A stretch of DNA of 64,000 bases, taken from Flavobacterium cerinum. GTDB lineage: Bacteria > Bacteroidota > Bacteroidia > Flavobacteriales > Flavobacteriaceae. Location: contig NZ_SBII01000009.1 of assembly GCF_004028155.1 (NCBI RefSeq), forward strand, positions 181,026-245,025. The letters run 5' to 3'. The notes beneath the pieces are model-generated. The model ran no database searches. It was not told where the DNA came from and saw only the letters and a list, made by a program, of their open reading frames with translations. Position numbers and translations under genes: made by a program. Of this stretch, positions 56,448 to 64,000 are shown in pieces. The stretch's first letter is position 1. Every line of letters begins with the position of its first letter.

Positions 56448-57761
56448 TTAACTTTTTTTCTCAACCCTTAATAACAAAAATATTCCAACAATAAAAAAGA
56501 CTGTAAGAAAGACAATAGAATAGCGCATACTGCCAAATATCTGATCAATAGCACCATAAAGTCCCATACCTATTACAATACCTATTTTCTCAGTTACATC
56601 ATAAAAGCTAAAAAATGAAGCCGTATCTTTTGTTTCAGGTAAAAATTTAGAATATGTACTTCTTGATAACGATTGTATCCCCCCCATTACTAATCCTACA
56701 AAACCTGCTGTAATGTAAAAATGAATAGGCAATGTTACAAAAAAGGCACAAATACAAATAACTGCCCAAATGCAATTGATACCTATAAGCGTTTTTATAT
56801 TACCATATCGAGCAGATAGTTTAGAGGTTATTACCGCACCACCCACAGCTATCAGCTGAATTAATAAGATACTAACAATAAGTCCCATTTGTTTAGCATT
56901 GCCTTTGCCCCATTCTACTTCTTCAGCACCAAAATAGGCCGCCACCAGCATCACAGTTTGTACAGCCATACTGTACACAAAAAAGCTGCCCAAATAGCGC
57001 TTAAGCTTTTCGTTATGCTTTAACTGTGCCCATACCTTTTTCAACTCATGGAAACCGTTAAGCAGTACGTCTTTACTTATTTTATCTCTTTTAACACCTT
57101 TCGGCAGATAGTAGTAACTGTACTGGCTAAAAAGTATCCACCATATTCCTACAGAAACAAAGGAATAACGCATGGCTATAATTTCAGCTTTTTGTTCAGG
57201 AGTATCTTCAATACCAAAAACACCCGGATACATTACCATTACAAGGTTTATAATAAGGAGTATAACGCTGCCGATGTATCCCATAGAATACCCTTTAGCA
57301 CTCACTGCATCCTGCTGGTCAGGAAAAGCGATGTCCGGTAAATAGGAGTTGTAAAAAACAAGGCTTCCCCAAAAACCGATAAGTCCGAAGAAATAAAATA
57401 CAAGACTCAAATAAATATTTTCAAGGCTAAACCAGTATAAACCGATACAGGAAACAGAACCTATGTAGCAAAATATCTTTAGGAATATTTTCTTGTTACC
57501 GGCATAATCTGCAATACCGGATAGCAAAGGAGAGATAATAGCAACAACTAAAAAAGCCATTGCTGTTACAAAACTAATTAGTGCAGTACCTTTCATAGTA
57601 GTACCAAAGACTTCTATCGTAGTTACTCCTTCAGGAAATAGTGCATTATAAAAAATAGGAAATACTGCCGAAGCAATAACAAGGGTATATACTGAGTTTG
57701 CCCAGTCGTAAAATGCCCAAGCGTTTAGAAGCTTCTTGCTTCCCTTTTCAAGTTGTGCCAT
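56448..57761 (-). CDS. MFS transporter, UMF1 family
   Basis: Twelve-helix inner-membrane transporter of 437 aa. The N-terminus NAWAFYDWANSVYTLVIASAVFPI is the hallmark of the UMF1 (Atg22-like) family, together with PLLSGIADYAGNKK and GGIQSLSRSTYSKFLPETKD in the second half. Substrates of bacterial members are not established; an efflux role is inferred from Atg22, a vacuolar amino-acid exporter. It lies 53 bases upstream of the sibling lipoprotein gene on the same strand. Confidence 0.88.
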   Translation of the reverse strand: MAQLEKGSKKLLNAWAFYDWANSVYTLVIASAVFPIFYNALFPEGVTTIEVFGTTMKGTALISFVTAMAFLVVAIISPLLSGIADYAGNKKIFLKIFCYIGSVSCIGLYWFSLENIYLSLVFYFFGLIGFWGSLVFYNSYLPDIAFPDQQDAVSAKGYSMGYIGSVILLIINLVMVMYPGVFGIEDTPEQKAEIIAMRYSFVSVGIWWILFSQYSYYYLPKGVKRDKISKDVLLNGFHELKKVWAQLKHNEKLKRYLGSFFVYSMAVQTVMLVAAYFGAEEVEWGKGNAKQMGLIVSILLIQLIAVGGAVITSKLSARYGNIKTLIGINCIWAVICICAFFVTLPIHFYITAGFVGLVMGGIQSLSRSTYSKFLPETKDTASFFSFYDVTEKIGIVIGMGLYGAIDQIFGSMRYSIVFLTVFFIVGIFLLLRVEKKS

Positions 57762-57870
57762 ATGGTTTGGTTTGTTGCACCAAAGCTAATTTTTTTTTCT
57801 TTACGTAGTAAAATCTAAAGTTATAAAGTCGTAAAGTTTTAGATTACCGGAAAATACTTTGTAAATATCA

Positions 57871-59283
57871 TTAGCACCTGCATTTACTCCTTCGTATTTT
57901 ATCAGGACTTTTTTCACTAAAAGGATAGATTTTTAAACCAATGTAAATATCTGCAGCGTGCAGCTTATCCTGTTTAAAAAAAAGTGGGAAAAAGTTTTCA
58001 CTGCCAATAATAAGAGAAGCTAGTCTCAGATATGCTCCAAACTGCAGATCCCTATACTCATACAATGACATTGAAGTTCCATACCCTATTATTCTCTTCT
58101 GAACTGAATAAGAAACATTGGCAATGTTAGAGCGTTTTAAGCTGTTTTCAAAAACCGGGGCTCTTTGTACGAGATCAAAATTTAAATAATGATTTTCGCG
58201 TATCCTTTTGCTTATATTAAAATGCAGGCTTGTTGGAAGTCCTATAGTGAATTTTGTGCCTGCTAAAGAGGCATTAGGATTACCATATATCTCTTCGCTC
58301 ATAATTTGAAAGAACTCCTGCGGACTCTCAATTTTCTTACCATCTAAGGTATTAAAATCAAATGGCTTCCCATTAAAGCGGTGGTTTTCACCCTTAAAAT
58401 TAATATATCCTATATCCAATATATTGAATGACATTTTTAGATTGTAGTCTTCCATCCTGAAATCCCATTCGGTAAAAGCAAGGCCTATATCCAGTCCAAA
58501 GCCTTTACCATTTGGTTTGATATTATATTGTTTCCCTTCAGAATCATAACCAGTTACGTAGGATGCCTCTATATCATAGTTAGCCATTTCAGTATTAGTC
58601 GAAAGGTCAGTACTGTTAACAGTCCTACGCAAATTTGCTGTATTTTTATTATTCAGGTTCATGGCATCATACCCCATCTCATACTTTAAATTACCGCCCA
58701 GGACCAGCTTATATTCTTTATCCTGAAATATTTGTGTAGCGACATTCACCCCTATTTCTCCCCAATTCATAAAATTGGTTTTGAACGGACTAAAATTGTA
58801 CATATATACAGCGTCGATGTTTGTATTATTGAACCTTGAATAATTATCTATATCAATTGCTGAGCCCTGAGTCCTTAACCGGGTGAAGATCCCAAAAGTA
58901 TATTTTTTTTGATTAATGTCTACAGACAAAGAAGCAGAAGGTCCCAGTATGTCTGAACTAAAATGATACCCTCCTTTATCCTTATTATAGTAATCCTGTA
59001 AGTTTGGACCGCTTATACCCATTATTTTATCTCTCAGGCTTACAGATTTTATATCCGCATCTGCCAGTCCAATAATACTTTGCTTTGAAATGTAGGTATA
59101 ATTGTTTTGTATAAAAATGTCTACAGCTACAATATTTATATCCCAGGAATTTGGATTAAAAAAAGGCTGTGTTGGAGAAAAACCAACACTACTGATACCG
59201 CTATATTTATCATTACTAAAAATGACAGCATCCTGTGCCGACATCAATAGAGGAAACAGTAATAATACGATTCTCAAAATCAT
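57871..59283 (-). CDS. DUF5723-like outer-membrane protein
   Basis: Protein of 470 aa from the ATG at 59283 (signal MILRIVLLLFPLLMSAQ). It has many short amphipathic strands with Tyr and Phe, e.g. KYTFGIFTRLRTQGSAIDID and YLNFDLVQRAPVFENS, and looks like an outer-membrane beta-barrel related to the DUF5723 and PorV-like groups. A C-terminal RRSKCRC tail is unusual for a barrel. Function unknown. Confidence 0.75.
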   Translation of the reverse strand: MILRIVLLLFPLLMSAQDAVIFSNDKYSGISSVGFSPTQPFFNPNSWDINIVAVDIFIQNNYTYISKQSIIGLADADIKSVSLRDKIMGISGPNLQDYYNKDKGGYHFSSDILGPSASLSVDINQKKYTFGIFTRLRTQGSAIDIDNYSRFNNTNIDAVYMYNFSPFKTNFMNWGEIGVNVATQIFQDKEYKLVLGGNLKYEMGYDAMNLNNKNTANLRRTVNSTDLSTNTEMANYDIEASYVTGYDSEGKQYNIKPNGKGFGLDIGLAFTEWDFRMEDYNLKMSFNILDIGYINFKGENHRFNGKPFDFNTLDGKKIESPQEFFQIMSEEIYGNPNASLAGTKFTIGLPTSLHFNISKRIRENHYLNFDLVQRAPVFENSLKRSNIANVSYSVQKRIIGYGTSMSLYEYRDLQFGAYLRLASLIIGSENFFPLFFKQDKLHAADIYIGLKIYPFSEKSPDKIRRSKCRC

Positions 59284-59472
59284 CTCTCTTACAATTTTAT
59301 TTTCGGCGTTTATGACTACAGCAGTACTATGAACCAAGGATCTTGTCTGCTTAGATTAAGTTTTGTTTTTAATAAAACAAACCATTACGTCTTTCCCCCC
59401 TGTAAACAAACGAAAATTTTTCAATTATTATTATTAACTTATATATAATACTGACAGCTAAAACTTTAAATA

Positions 59473-59497
59473 AAAAGCCACCCTAAGGCGGCTTTAA
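59473..59497 (-). terminator. terminator of the M48 protease gene
   Basis: On the minus strand AAAGCCGCC...GGTGGCTTTTTA, a stem with a mismatch and T run, 33 bases after the stop. Confidence 0.78.
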
Positions 59498-59529
59498 GAT
59501 ATTTTGATATTAATCTTTTCAATCGGAAA

Positions 59530-60345
59530 TTAAAACTTCACCCCAAATTTAGCGGCGTCGGCTTTTGCTTTTGGAATAAGGCTTTTAATATGAGCTATCC
59601 TCGTAGCACCGGATGGGTGCGTACTCATAAATTCCGGTGGAGCAGAACCTCCTGATTTAGCCTCCATTCTTTGCCAGAATTCCACTGCCTTATCCGGATT
59701 GTATCCGGCGATAGCCATTAGAGTAAGACCTATTTCATCAGCTTCATTTTCATGTTTCCTGCTAAAAGGAAGCATCCCTCCATATTCTGTAGTAATACCG
59801 TAAGCCTGCATATAAAGCTGTTGTGCTTCGGCTGTCTTTCCTGCTGTTACTGCCTGAACCCCCATTGCACCATATTGCTGTAACTGTCCGGCACTCATAC
59901 GTTGTGCACCATGATTAACCAGTGCGTGTGCCACTTCATGCCCCATTACTGTAGCAAGACCGGCATCGTCTTTTGTTATGGGCAGTATTCCTGTATAAAC
60001 AACAATTTTACCTCCCGGCATACACCATGCATTAACAGCAGGGTCCTGCACCAGGTTATACTCCCATTTATATCCGTCTAAATAGCCTTTATATCCTGCA
60101 GCATTCAGGTATTTCTCTGCAGCAGCTTTAATTTTTTGCCCAACAGTAACTACTCTCGTAGCATCTGCTGTTCCTTTTATAACCTTATTTTCTTTTAAAA
60201 ACTGATCATACTGCTGAAAAGCAGTTGGGAATATTTGGTCGTTAGACACAAAATTCAGGTCTTTTTTCCCTGTAAAAGGATTAGTGGTACATGCTGCAAC
60301 CACAACCATTGTAAGAACCGAAATGGTCAGGACACTTTTTTTCAT
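59530..60345 (-). CDS. M48 family metallopeptidase lipoprotein
   Basis: Zinc protease of 271 aa, similar to LoiP/YcaL. Lipoprotein signal MKKSVLTISVLTMVVVAAC (Cys19) then TTNPFTGKKDLNFVS, a leader common in this family. The active site HEVAHALVNHG is present, and the third zinc ligand Glu lies in KHENEADEIGL. It probably performs quality control of outer-membrane proteins. Confidence 0.92.
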   Translation of the reverse strand: MKKSVLTISVLTMVVVAACTTNPFTGKKDLNFVSNDQIFPTAFQQYDQFLKENKVIKGTADATRVVTVGQKIKAAAEKYLNAAGYKGYLDGYKWEYNLVQDPAVNAWCMPGGKIVVYTGILPITKDDAGLATVMGHEVAHALVNHGAQRMSAGQLQQYGAMGVQAVTAGKTAEAQQLYMQAYGITTEYGGMLPFSRKHENEADEIGLTLMAIAGYNPDKAVEFWQRMEAKSGGSAPPEFMSTHPSGATRIAHIKSLIPKAKADAAKFGVKF

Positions 60346-60368
60346 ATCTAAATTTATTAAATTTTCTT

Positions 60369-60376
60369 CAAATTTA
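60369..60376 (-). promoter_or_regulatory. candidate -7 element of the M48 gene
   Basis: Minus-strand TAAATTTG, 23 bases before the ATG at 60345; no TTG at the standard distance. Confidence 0.42.
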
Positions 60377-60473
60377 GTGAATTCCTTTTAAATATAATTT
60401 AGAAAACAAGCCCGTTATCGTTAAAGTATTGTGAATGTTTAATTTACATTTATTAAACCCTAACCTATTCTTA

Positions 60474-60818
60474 TTAACGAAGTTGCAGCATCTCAGTTAA
60501 AATAGCATCAATTACCTGAATAGGAATATCTTTAGCTGAATCTATTTGAAAGATTTTCATTCTGCTGCGCTTCTCAGCGATCAGATCCGGGCGATCCATT
60601 TTGTTACCATCAACAATACCTATATAAGGTTCTCCTGTTTTTTTATTAGTCCACAAGTAACAAAGCATTTTATCTTTATAGCAGTAAAAAGGCATTCCAT
60701 ATTTTAGTGCTTCGGTAATACCCGAATCGAAATTAAGTATGTGGTTTCTTAAAAACAACATACAATCCCTCACTAAAGGTTCTTTTTCTAAAAAGTAACG
60801 ATCTATAGGCCTAATCAT
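60474..60818 (-). CDS. DUF1801 (YdhG-like) protein
   Basis: Cytosolic protein of 114 aa. The YdhG/DUF1801 features are the helical start YFLEKEPLVRDCMLFLRNHI, GITEALKYGMPFYCYKDKML and the strand LCYLWTNKKTGEPYIGIVDG. The family has a frataxin-like fold; its function is unknown. It is monocistronic, divergent from the hydrolase gene. Confidence 0.85.
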   Translation of the reverse strand: MIRPIDRYFLEKEPLVRDCMLFLRNHILNFDSGITEALKYGMPFYCYKDKMLCYLWTNKKTGEPYIGIVDGNKMDRPDLIAEKRSRMKIFQIDSAKDIPIQVIDAILTEMLQLR

Positions 60819-60934
60819 ATAAAAACTGCTTTTAACCTGTTATGATACAGGGGTGATATTTTTAGGTTATCTTTATGATGCTTAAAAATACGCTAAAAAC
60901 CATTAATTTTTAACTTGCAATAAGCTTTACTACA

Positions 60935-61798
60935 ATGTCTGAAAATAAAAAAAATCATCAGGGTTCACTACGAATCCCTAAACCAATACTAATAACAGCA
61001 AAGATCCTAGAAGTAACCTCTCCTAAAATGGCTGCTAAATTTGCTATGAAACTTTTTACGGCTCCCATAAAATTTAAACTCCCAAAGAGGGAAATTGAAA
61101 TGGACAATTTAAGCAGGCAGGAAATGGTACATATACCAGTTCTGGATAAAACCATAAACGTTTACCATTATGGCGAAAGCCAAAAAAAAGTTTTACTGGT
61201 ACATGGATGGAGTGGCCGCGGTACACAGCTGCACAGCATTGCTGATAAATTATTAAAAAACGGATATTCAACTACTAGTTTTGATGCCCCTGCCCATGGT
61301 AAATCGCCTGGAAAAAGCAGTGACATGACAGAGTTTATTGCCGCAATATTAGAATTGGAAAAAAAATACGGCCCTTTTGAGTATGCCATCGGGCATTCAC
61401 TAGGTGCTATGTCGGTTCTGAATTCAATAAAAAGAGGGTTGAATGTTAAAAAAGCTGTCCTTATTGGCAGTGGTGATATCATAAAAGATATCATGGATGA
61501 CTTTGCAAATAAATTAGGCATGAATAATGCTACAGGTAACCTGATGATACGGCTGTTTGAAAAGAAATTTGGACAAACCATCAATAGCTATTCCGCGTAT
61601 ATAGCTGCACAGGATGTTTCTGTTCCCGTACTTATGTTCCATGATGAAGATGATGCCGATGTGCCTGTTAGCGCAGCACATCACATACATAAACATTTAG
61701 CCAATTCTGAATTGGTCATAACACAGGGATTGGGACACCGAAAAATTTTAGGAGACAGCAAAGTCATTAAAAAAATTATTCAATTCTTAGAATCATGA
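60935..61798 (+). CDS. alpha/beta hydrolase
   Basis: Serine hydrolase of 287 aa. Oxyanion motif VHGWSGRGTQ, nucleophile elbow IGHSLGAMS, Asp in HDEDDADVPVS and His in QGLGHRKIL form the triad. No signal peptide, although the N-terminus is basic. The substrate cannot be guessed. Its stop overlaps the start of the exported MsrB gene by 4 bases (ATGA), so the two are coupled. Confidence 0.9.
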   Translation: MSENKKNHQGSLRIPKPILITAKILEVTSPKMAAKFAMKLFTAPIKFKLPKREIEMDNLSRQEMVHIPVLDKTINVYHYGESQKKVLLVHGWSGRGTQLHSIADKLLKNGYSTTSFDAPAHGKSPGKSSDMTEFIAAILELEKKYGPFEYAIGHSLGAMSVLNSIKRGLNVKKAVLIGSGDIIKDIMDDFANKLGMNNATGNLMIRLFEKKFGQTINSYSAYIAAQDVSVPVLMFHDEDDADVPVSAAHHIHKHLANSELVITQGLGHRKILGDSKVIKKIIQFLES

Positions 61799-62310
61799 AA
61801 AAAATATTCATCATAATGTTCCTGTTCTCTTTGGTGGCATGCCAAAGCCAGGAAAAGAAAAAGGCAATCGAAACAAAAGTAGAAACCGTACAACAGCCCA
61901 CAAAAAAAGGAGACTTTAAAGTCACAAAAACAGATGCTGAATGGAAAAAAGTGCTTACTCAGGAGCAATATGACGTACTGCGCCAAAAAGCAACAGAACG
62001 TCCTTTTACAGGGGAGTATTATAAAAACTTTAAAAAAGGAGTTTATGTATGTGCTGCCTGTGGCAATCCTTTATTCAAATCAGATGCAAAATTTGATTCA
62101 GAATGCGGGTGGCCTTCTTTCGATCAGGCAATTCCGGGTTCTGTAATATACAAAGAAGATAAAAGTTTGGGTATGATCCGTACTGAAGTTATGTGTGCCA
62201 ATTGCGGAAGCCACTTAGGCCATGTATTTGATGACGGCCCTAAAGAAACAACCGGAAATCGTTTTTGTACCAACTCCGTTTCCATTAAATTTATACCTGC
62301 ACAAAAATAA
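61795..62310 (+). CDS. msrB: exported methionine (R)-sulfoxide reductase lipoprotein
   Basis: Reduces Met-R-sulfoxide in proteins. The 171-aa form has a lipoprotein signal MKKIFIIMFLFSLVAC (Cys16) and a 35-residue Lys/Glu/Gln-rich linker before the MsrB domain. The zinc pairs CAAC and CANC, the ECGWPSFD loop and the catalytic Cys in RFCTNSVS are all present. It probably acts in the periplasm or on the outer membrane. The next gene is a cytosolic paralogue. Confidence 0.94.
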   Translation: MKKIFIIMFLFSLVACQSQEKKKAIETKVETVQQPTKKGDFKVTKTDAEWKKVLTQEQYDVLRQKATERPFTGEYYKNFKKGVYVCAACGNPLFKSDAKFDSECGWPSFDQAIPGSVIYKEDKSLGMIRTEVMCANCGSHLGHVFDDGPKETTGNRFCTNSVSIKFIPAQK

Positions 62311-62328
62311 AACTAATAAATAAACGCC

Positions 62329-62721
62329 ATGAAAAAGTACCCTCTAGAAAAAACAGAAGAACAATGGAAAGAAGAATTAGGCCTTGAGCGTTATAAAATA
62401 TTACGCCAAAAAGGAACCGAATTCCCTAATTCAGGCAAATACAATTTAAGTTTCGATAAAGGAACCTATTGCTGTGGTGCCTGCGGTGAGCCTTTGTTTA
62501 AAAGTGATTCAAAATTTGAGTCAGGCTGCGGATGGCCGTCTTTTGATGAATCCATACCAGGCAAAGTAGAATATATCAAGGATACAACATTTGGAATGTT
62601 ACGTACCGAAATACTCTGCGCTAACTGTGGCAGCCATTTAGGCCACGTGTTTGACGATGGGCCTACTCAAACCGGACAGCGCTATTGTGTGAATTCCCTT
62701 TCTGTAGATCTAAAAGAATAA
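62329..62721 (+). CDS. msrB: cytosolic methionine (R)-sulfoxide reductase
   Basis: MsrB domain of 130 aa without a signal. Zinc pairs CGAC and CANC, GCGWPSFDES, and catalytic Cys in RYCVNSLS. It is clearly related to the preceding exported copy, indicating a tandem duplication with one copy kept in the cytoplasm. It lies 18 bases after that copy and 2 before the nth-like gene. Confidence 0.95.
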   Translation: MKKYPLEKTEEQWKEELGLERYKILRQKGTEFPNSGKYNLSFDKGTYCCGACGEPLFKSDSKFESGCGWPSFDESIPGKVEYIKDTTFGMLRTEILCANCGSHLGHVFDDGPTQTGQRYCVNSLSVDLKE

Positions 62722-62723
62722 CG

Positions 62724-63359
62724 ATGGATTTGTTCAACGAAGGTACCGACTGGCCAAAGGCACTTCGCCCTCTTATAGCAAAATATAAAGGCAAACAACA
62801 TCCTTTGCATTATAAAAACCTGTACCAACTCGTAGTGATGGTAGTGCTCTCTGCTCAGGATAGTGACGCACATATCAATAAAGTAGTTCCACCTTTCTTT
62901 GAAAAATTTTCGGATATGAAAGCGTTATCAAAAGCAAATACCGAACAGTTAATGGAATATCTTGCCGAAGTGCGCTTTCATGGTAATAAGATAGCTTGGC
63001 TTCAGGAAATAGCCGAAACGGTTAAAGAAGATAAGAACATTCCAAAAACCATGAAAGAACTTATTGCTCTTAAAGGCATTGGTAGAAAATCGGCTAATGT
63101 AATAATGAGAGAAGCCGGCGTAGAAGCGGAAGGTATATTGGTAGACCTTCATGTATTGCGTGTAGCACCAAGATTAGGTATTACTACCGGAAAAGATGCA
63201 ACAAAAATTGAAAAACAGCTAATGGAACAACTCCCTAAAGATATGTGGGGAGAGATTGGGATGGCCATTTCCTTTTTAGGCCGTGAAACCTGCCGTCCAA
63301 CAAATCCTAAACACAGTGAATGTATTTTAAGTCATGTGTGCGAATATTGTCCTGAATAA
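62724..63359 (+). CDS. nth: endonuclease III-type DNA glycosylase/AP lyase
   Basis: Base-excision repair enzyme of 211 aa from the ATG at 62724 (a longer frame upstream overlaps msrB). The helix-hairpin-helix LIALKGIGRKSANVI has catalytic Lys122, and the Asp is D141 in VDLHVLRVAPRLG. The C-terminal iron-sulfur motif, usually C-X6-C-X2-C-X5-C, reads C190-X6-H197-X2-C200-X5-C206, so His replaces the second Cys, with an extra Cys209. It is 2 bases after msrB, and an oxidative-damage theme links the genes. Confidence 0.9.
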   Translation: MDLFNEGTDWPKALRPLIAKYKGKQHPLHYKNLYQLVVMVVLSAQDSDAHINKVVPPFFEKFSDMKALSKANTEQLMEYLAEVRFHGNKIAWLQEIAETVKEDKNIPKTMKELIALKGIGRKSANVIMREAGVEAEGILVDLHVLRVAPRLGITTGKDATKIEKQLMEQLPKDMWGEIGMAISFLGRETCRPTNPKHSECILSHVCEYCPE

Positions 63360-63365
63360 AAACAA

Positions 63366-63440
63366 TGGCGTTGCGTAAACGCCGGGCTATCCACTTTAAG
63401 TCCTCACTACGTTGCGGGCTTTTCGCTGCTATCCCTAACG
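63366..63440. repeat. possible intergenic repeat (GGGCTATCC...GCTGCTATCC)
   Basis: A small hairpin GGCGTT-GCGTA-AACGCC is followed by GGGCTATCC and later GTTGCGGGCTTTTCGCTGCT ATCC. The phrase resembles a family of GC-rich intergenic elements that I recall from flavobacterial genomes. Only one copy is in this window, so the repeat nature is inferred. Confidence 0.4.
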
Positions 63441-63444
63441 CAAT

Positions 63445-63498
63445 AATATATTAAATAAAAAGAGAAGCTTATAAGCTTCTCTTTTTATTTAATATATT
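63445..63498. terminator. 54-bp perfect palindrome, terminator between nth and the small secreted gene
   Basis: Arms 63445-63471 and 63472-63498 are exact complements with no spacer (27 bp each). The core AAAAAGAGAAGCTTA / TAAGCTTCTCTTTTT has A and T flanks, so it could terminate both convergent genes. It includes the stop codon of the secreted gene. Confidence 0.82.
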
Positions 63499-63785
63499 TT
63501 GATGATCTCACCAGCAGGTGTACACGTTACTGTAGTATCAATTCCATCTTTTGTGAGTATTAATTTATATTCACCGTCATCTGCCCTATGCGCTTCTTTA
63601 ATGGTATAATTCCCATAATTCTTTTTAATCGTTACTAAAACATCTTTAGAAACCTCCGATACTTCAATTTTTCTATACTTCTTTTCCTGATGTATACTTA
63701 TATCAAACGAATCAGAAGTCAACGTAACAGCTGCTGTTGCAGTTAATCCTGTCGTTGCTGCTAATAGTAAAAGTAACTTTTTCAT
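63489..63785 (-). CDS. small secreted protein
   Basis: Exported protein of 98 aa with a Sec signal (MKKLLLLLAATTGLTATAA). The mature part is a beta-rich sequence, IEVSEVSKDVLVTIKKNYGN then EYKLILTKDGIDTTVTCTPA, similar in style to small PepSY-like or BON-like secreted proteins, but I cannot assign a family. It is convergent with the nth-like gene. Confidence 0.75.
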   Translation of the reverse strand: MKKLLLLLAATTGLTATAAVTLTSDSFDISIHQEKKYRKIEVSEVSKDVLVTIKKNYGNYTIKEAHRADDGEYKLILTKDGIDTTVTCTPAGEIIKIY

Positions 63786-63876
63786 AATAGTGGGTTTAAT
63801 TATACTTTCAAAGTTACTAAACGCTTACAGTGATGCTATTAAAAGCAGTATTAAAATAATCTTAAAGTTATACAAA

Positions 63877-63907
63877 CAAAAAACCCTATCATTTCTGATA
63901 GGGTTTT
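63877..63907 (-). terminator. terminator after 5S rRNA
   Basis: AAAACCCTATC-ATTTCT-GATAGGGTTTT stem and T run on the minus strand, just after the 5S 3' end. Confidence 0.88.
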
Positions 63908-63913
63908 CAAAAG

Positions 63914-64000
63914 AAAGGCGATGACATACTCTCCCACAAATTGCAGTACCATCTGCGCAGGCGGGCTTAACTACTCTGTTCGGGATGGGAAGAGGTGAGC
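63914..64000 (-). rRNA. rrf: 5S ribosomal RNA (5' part beyond window)
   Basis: On the minus strand the sequence includes CCCATCCCGAACAGAGTAGT, TTAAGCCCGCCTGCGCAGAT and GGTACTGCAATTTGTGGGAG, all conserved in 5S rRNA. The 3' end is placed near 63914 after GTCATCGCC. About 85 of roughly 110 nt are inside the window. The 16S and 23S genes should lie to the right. Confidence 0.93.

Overview
The window looks like a chromosomal segment from a member of the Flavobacteriaceae (Bacteroidota), most likely Flavobacterium or a close relative. The evidence is low GC, type IX secretion (T9SS) components and substrates with both A- and B-type C-terminal sorting domains, many short-signal lipoproteins, Bacteroidota-type RpoZ, BamD and ribosomal protein S1, and several promoters of the form TTG-N18/19-TAnnTTTG. 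Gene content is mostly housekeeping. I see no integrase, transposase, CRISPR array, prophage or clear defence island. The left edge cuts recN and the right edge cuts a 5S rRNA gene at the end of an rRNA operon that lies beyond the window.

Layout. 1-6.8 kb (minus): recN (cut), a DUF4835/PorD-like protein, coaBC, rpoZ and bamD (one operon from a strong promoter), then ferritin, dapA and a DUF6913-like gene (second operon). 6.8-8.5 kb (plus): a 5'-nucleotidase encoded as two separate exported halves. 8.7-11.5 kb (minus): a small lipoprotein, a plant-polyphenol-oxidase-like tyrosinase lipoprotein and an HNH protein with a PUA-like N-terminus. 11.7-16.5 kb (plus): nadC, a YihY/BrkB membrane protein, a DUF2147 protein and priA, meeting a LytTR response regulator. 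17.4-22.4 kb (plus): the rpsF-rpsR-rplI operon, a DUF6495-like gene, ligA, a DKNYY protein and rlmH, followed by a four-copy intergenic repeat. 22.7-27.8 kb: folP (minus), then a DUF1599 protein, a DoxX/thioredoxin-fold protein, an OppB-type permease, a TlpA-like lipoprotein and tpiA (plus).

28-32.9 kb: a 1310-aa T9SS type A substrate and a YdcF protein, then three related hairpin repeats. 33-39.4 kb: an exported peptide deformylase homologue and glmM (minus), acpH and a ClC channel (plus), a small transaldolase and an SDR (minus). 39.5-43.2 kb: SRP RNA, a glutaminyl cyclase lipoprotein, small secreted or membrane proteins and a fasciclin protein. 43.3-48.8 kb: rpsA and a 1120-aa T9SS type B substrate. 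48.8-60.8 kb (minus): a nucleoside permease, cmk, porQ, lon, two sibling lipoproteins, a UMF1-type MFS protein, an outer-membrane DUF5723 protein, an M48 lipoprotein protease and a DUF1801 protein. 60.9-63.4 kb (plus): an alpha/beta hydrolase, two tandem msrB genes (one exported, one cytosolic) and an Nth-type DNA glycosylase with an altered iron-sulfur motif. 63.5-64 kb (minus): a small secreted protein and the 3' part of 5S rRNA.

The cell-envelope theme is strong: BamD, PorQ, a PorD-like protein, two large T9SS cargos and about nine lipoproteins. No undescribed multi-gene system stands out. The most unusual items are single genes: the exported deformylase, the plant-type tyrosinase lipoprotein, the HNH protein whose first catalytic His is Tyr, the Nth homologue with a Cys-to-His change in its cluster motif, and the split nucleotidase. 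The noncoding DNA holds long perfect palindromes and two repeat families.
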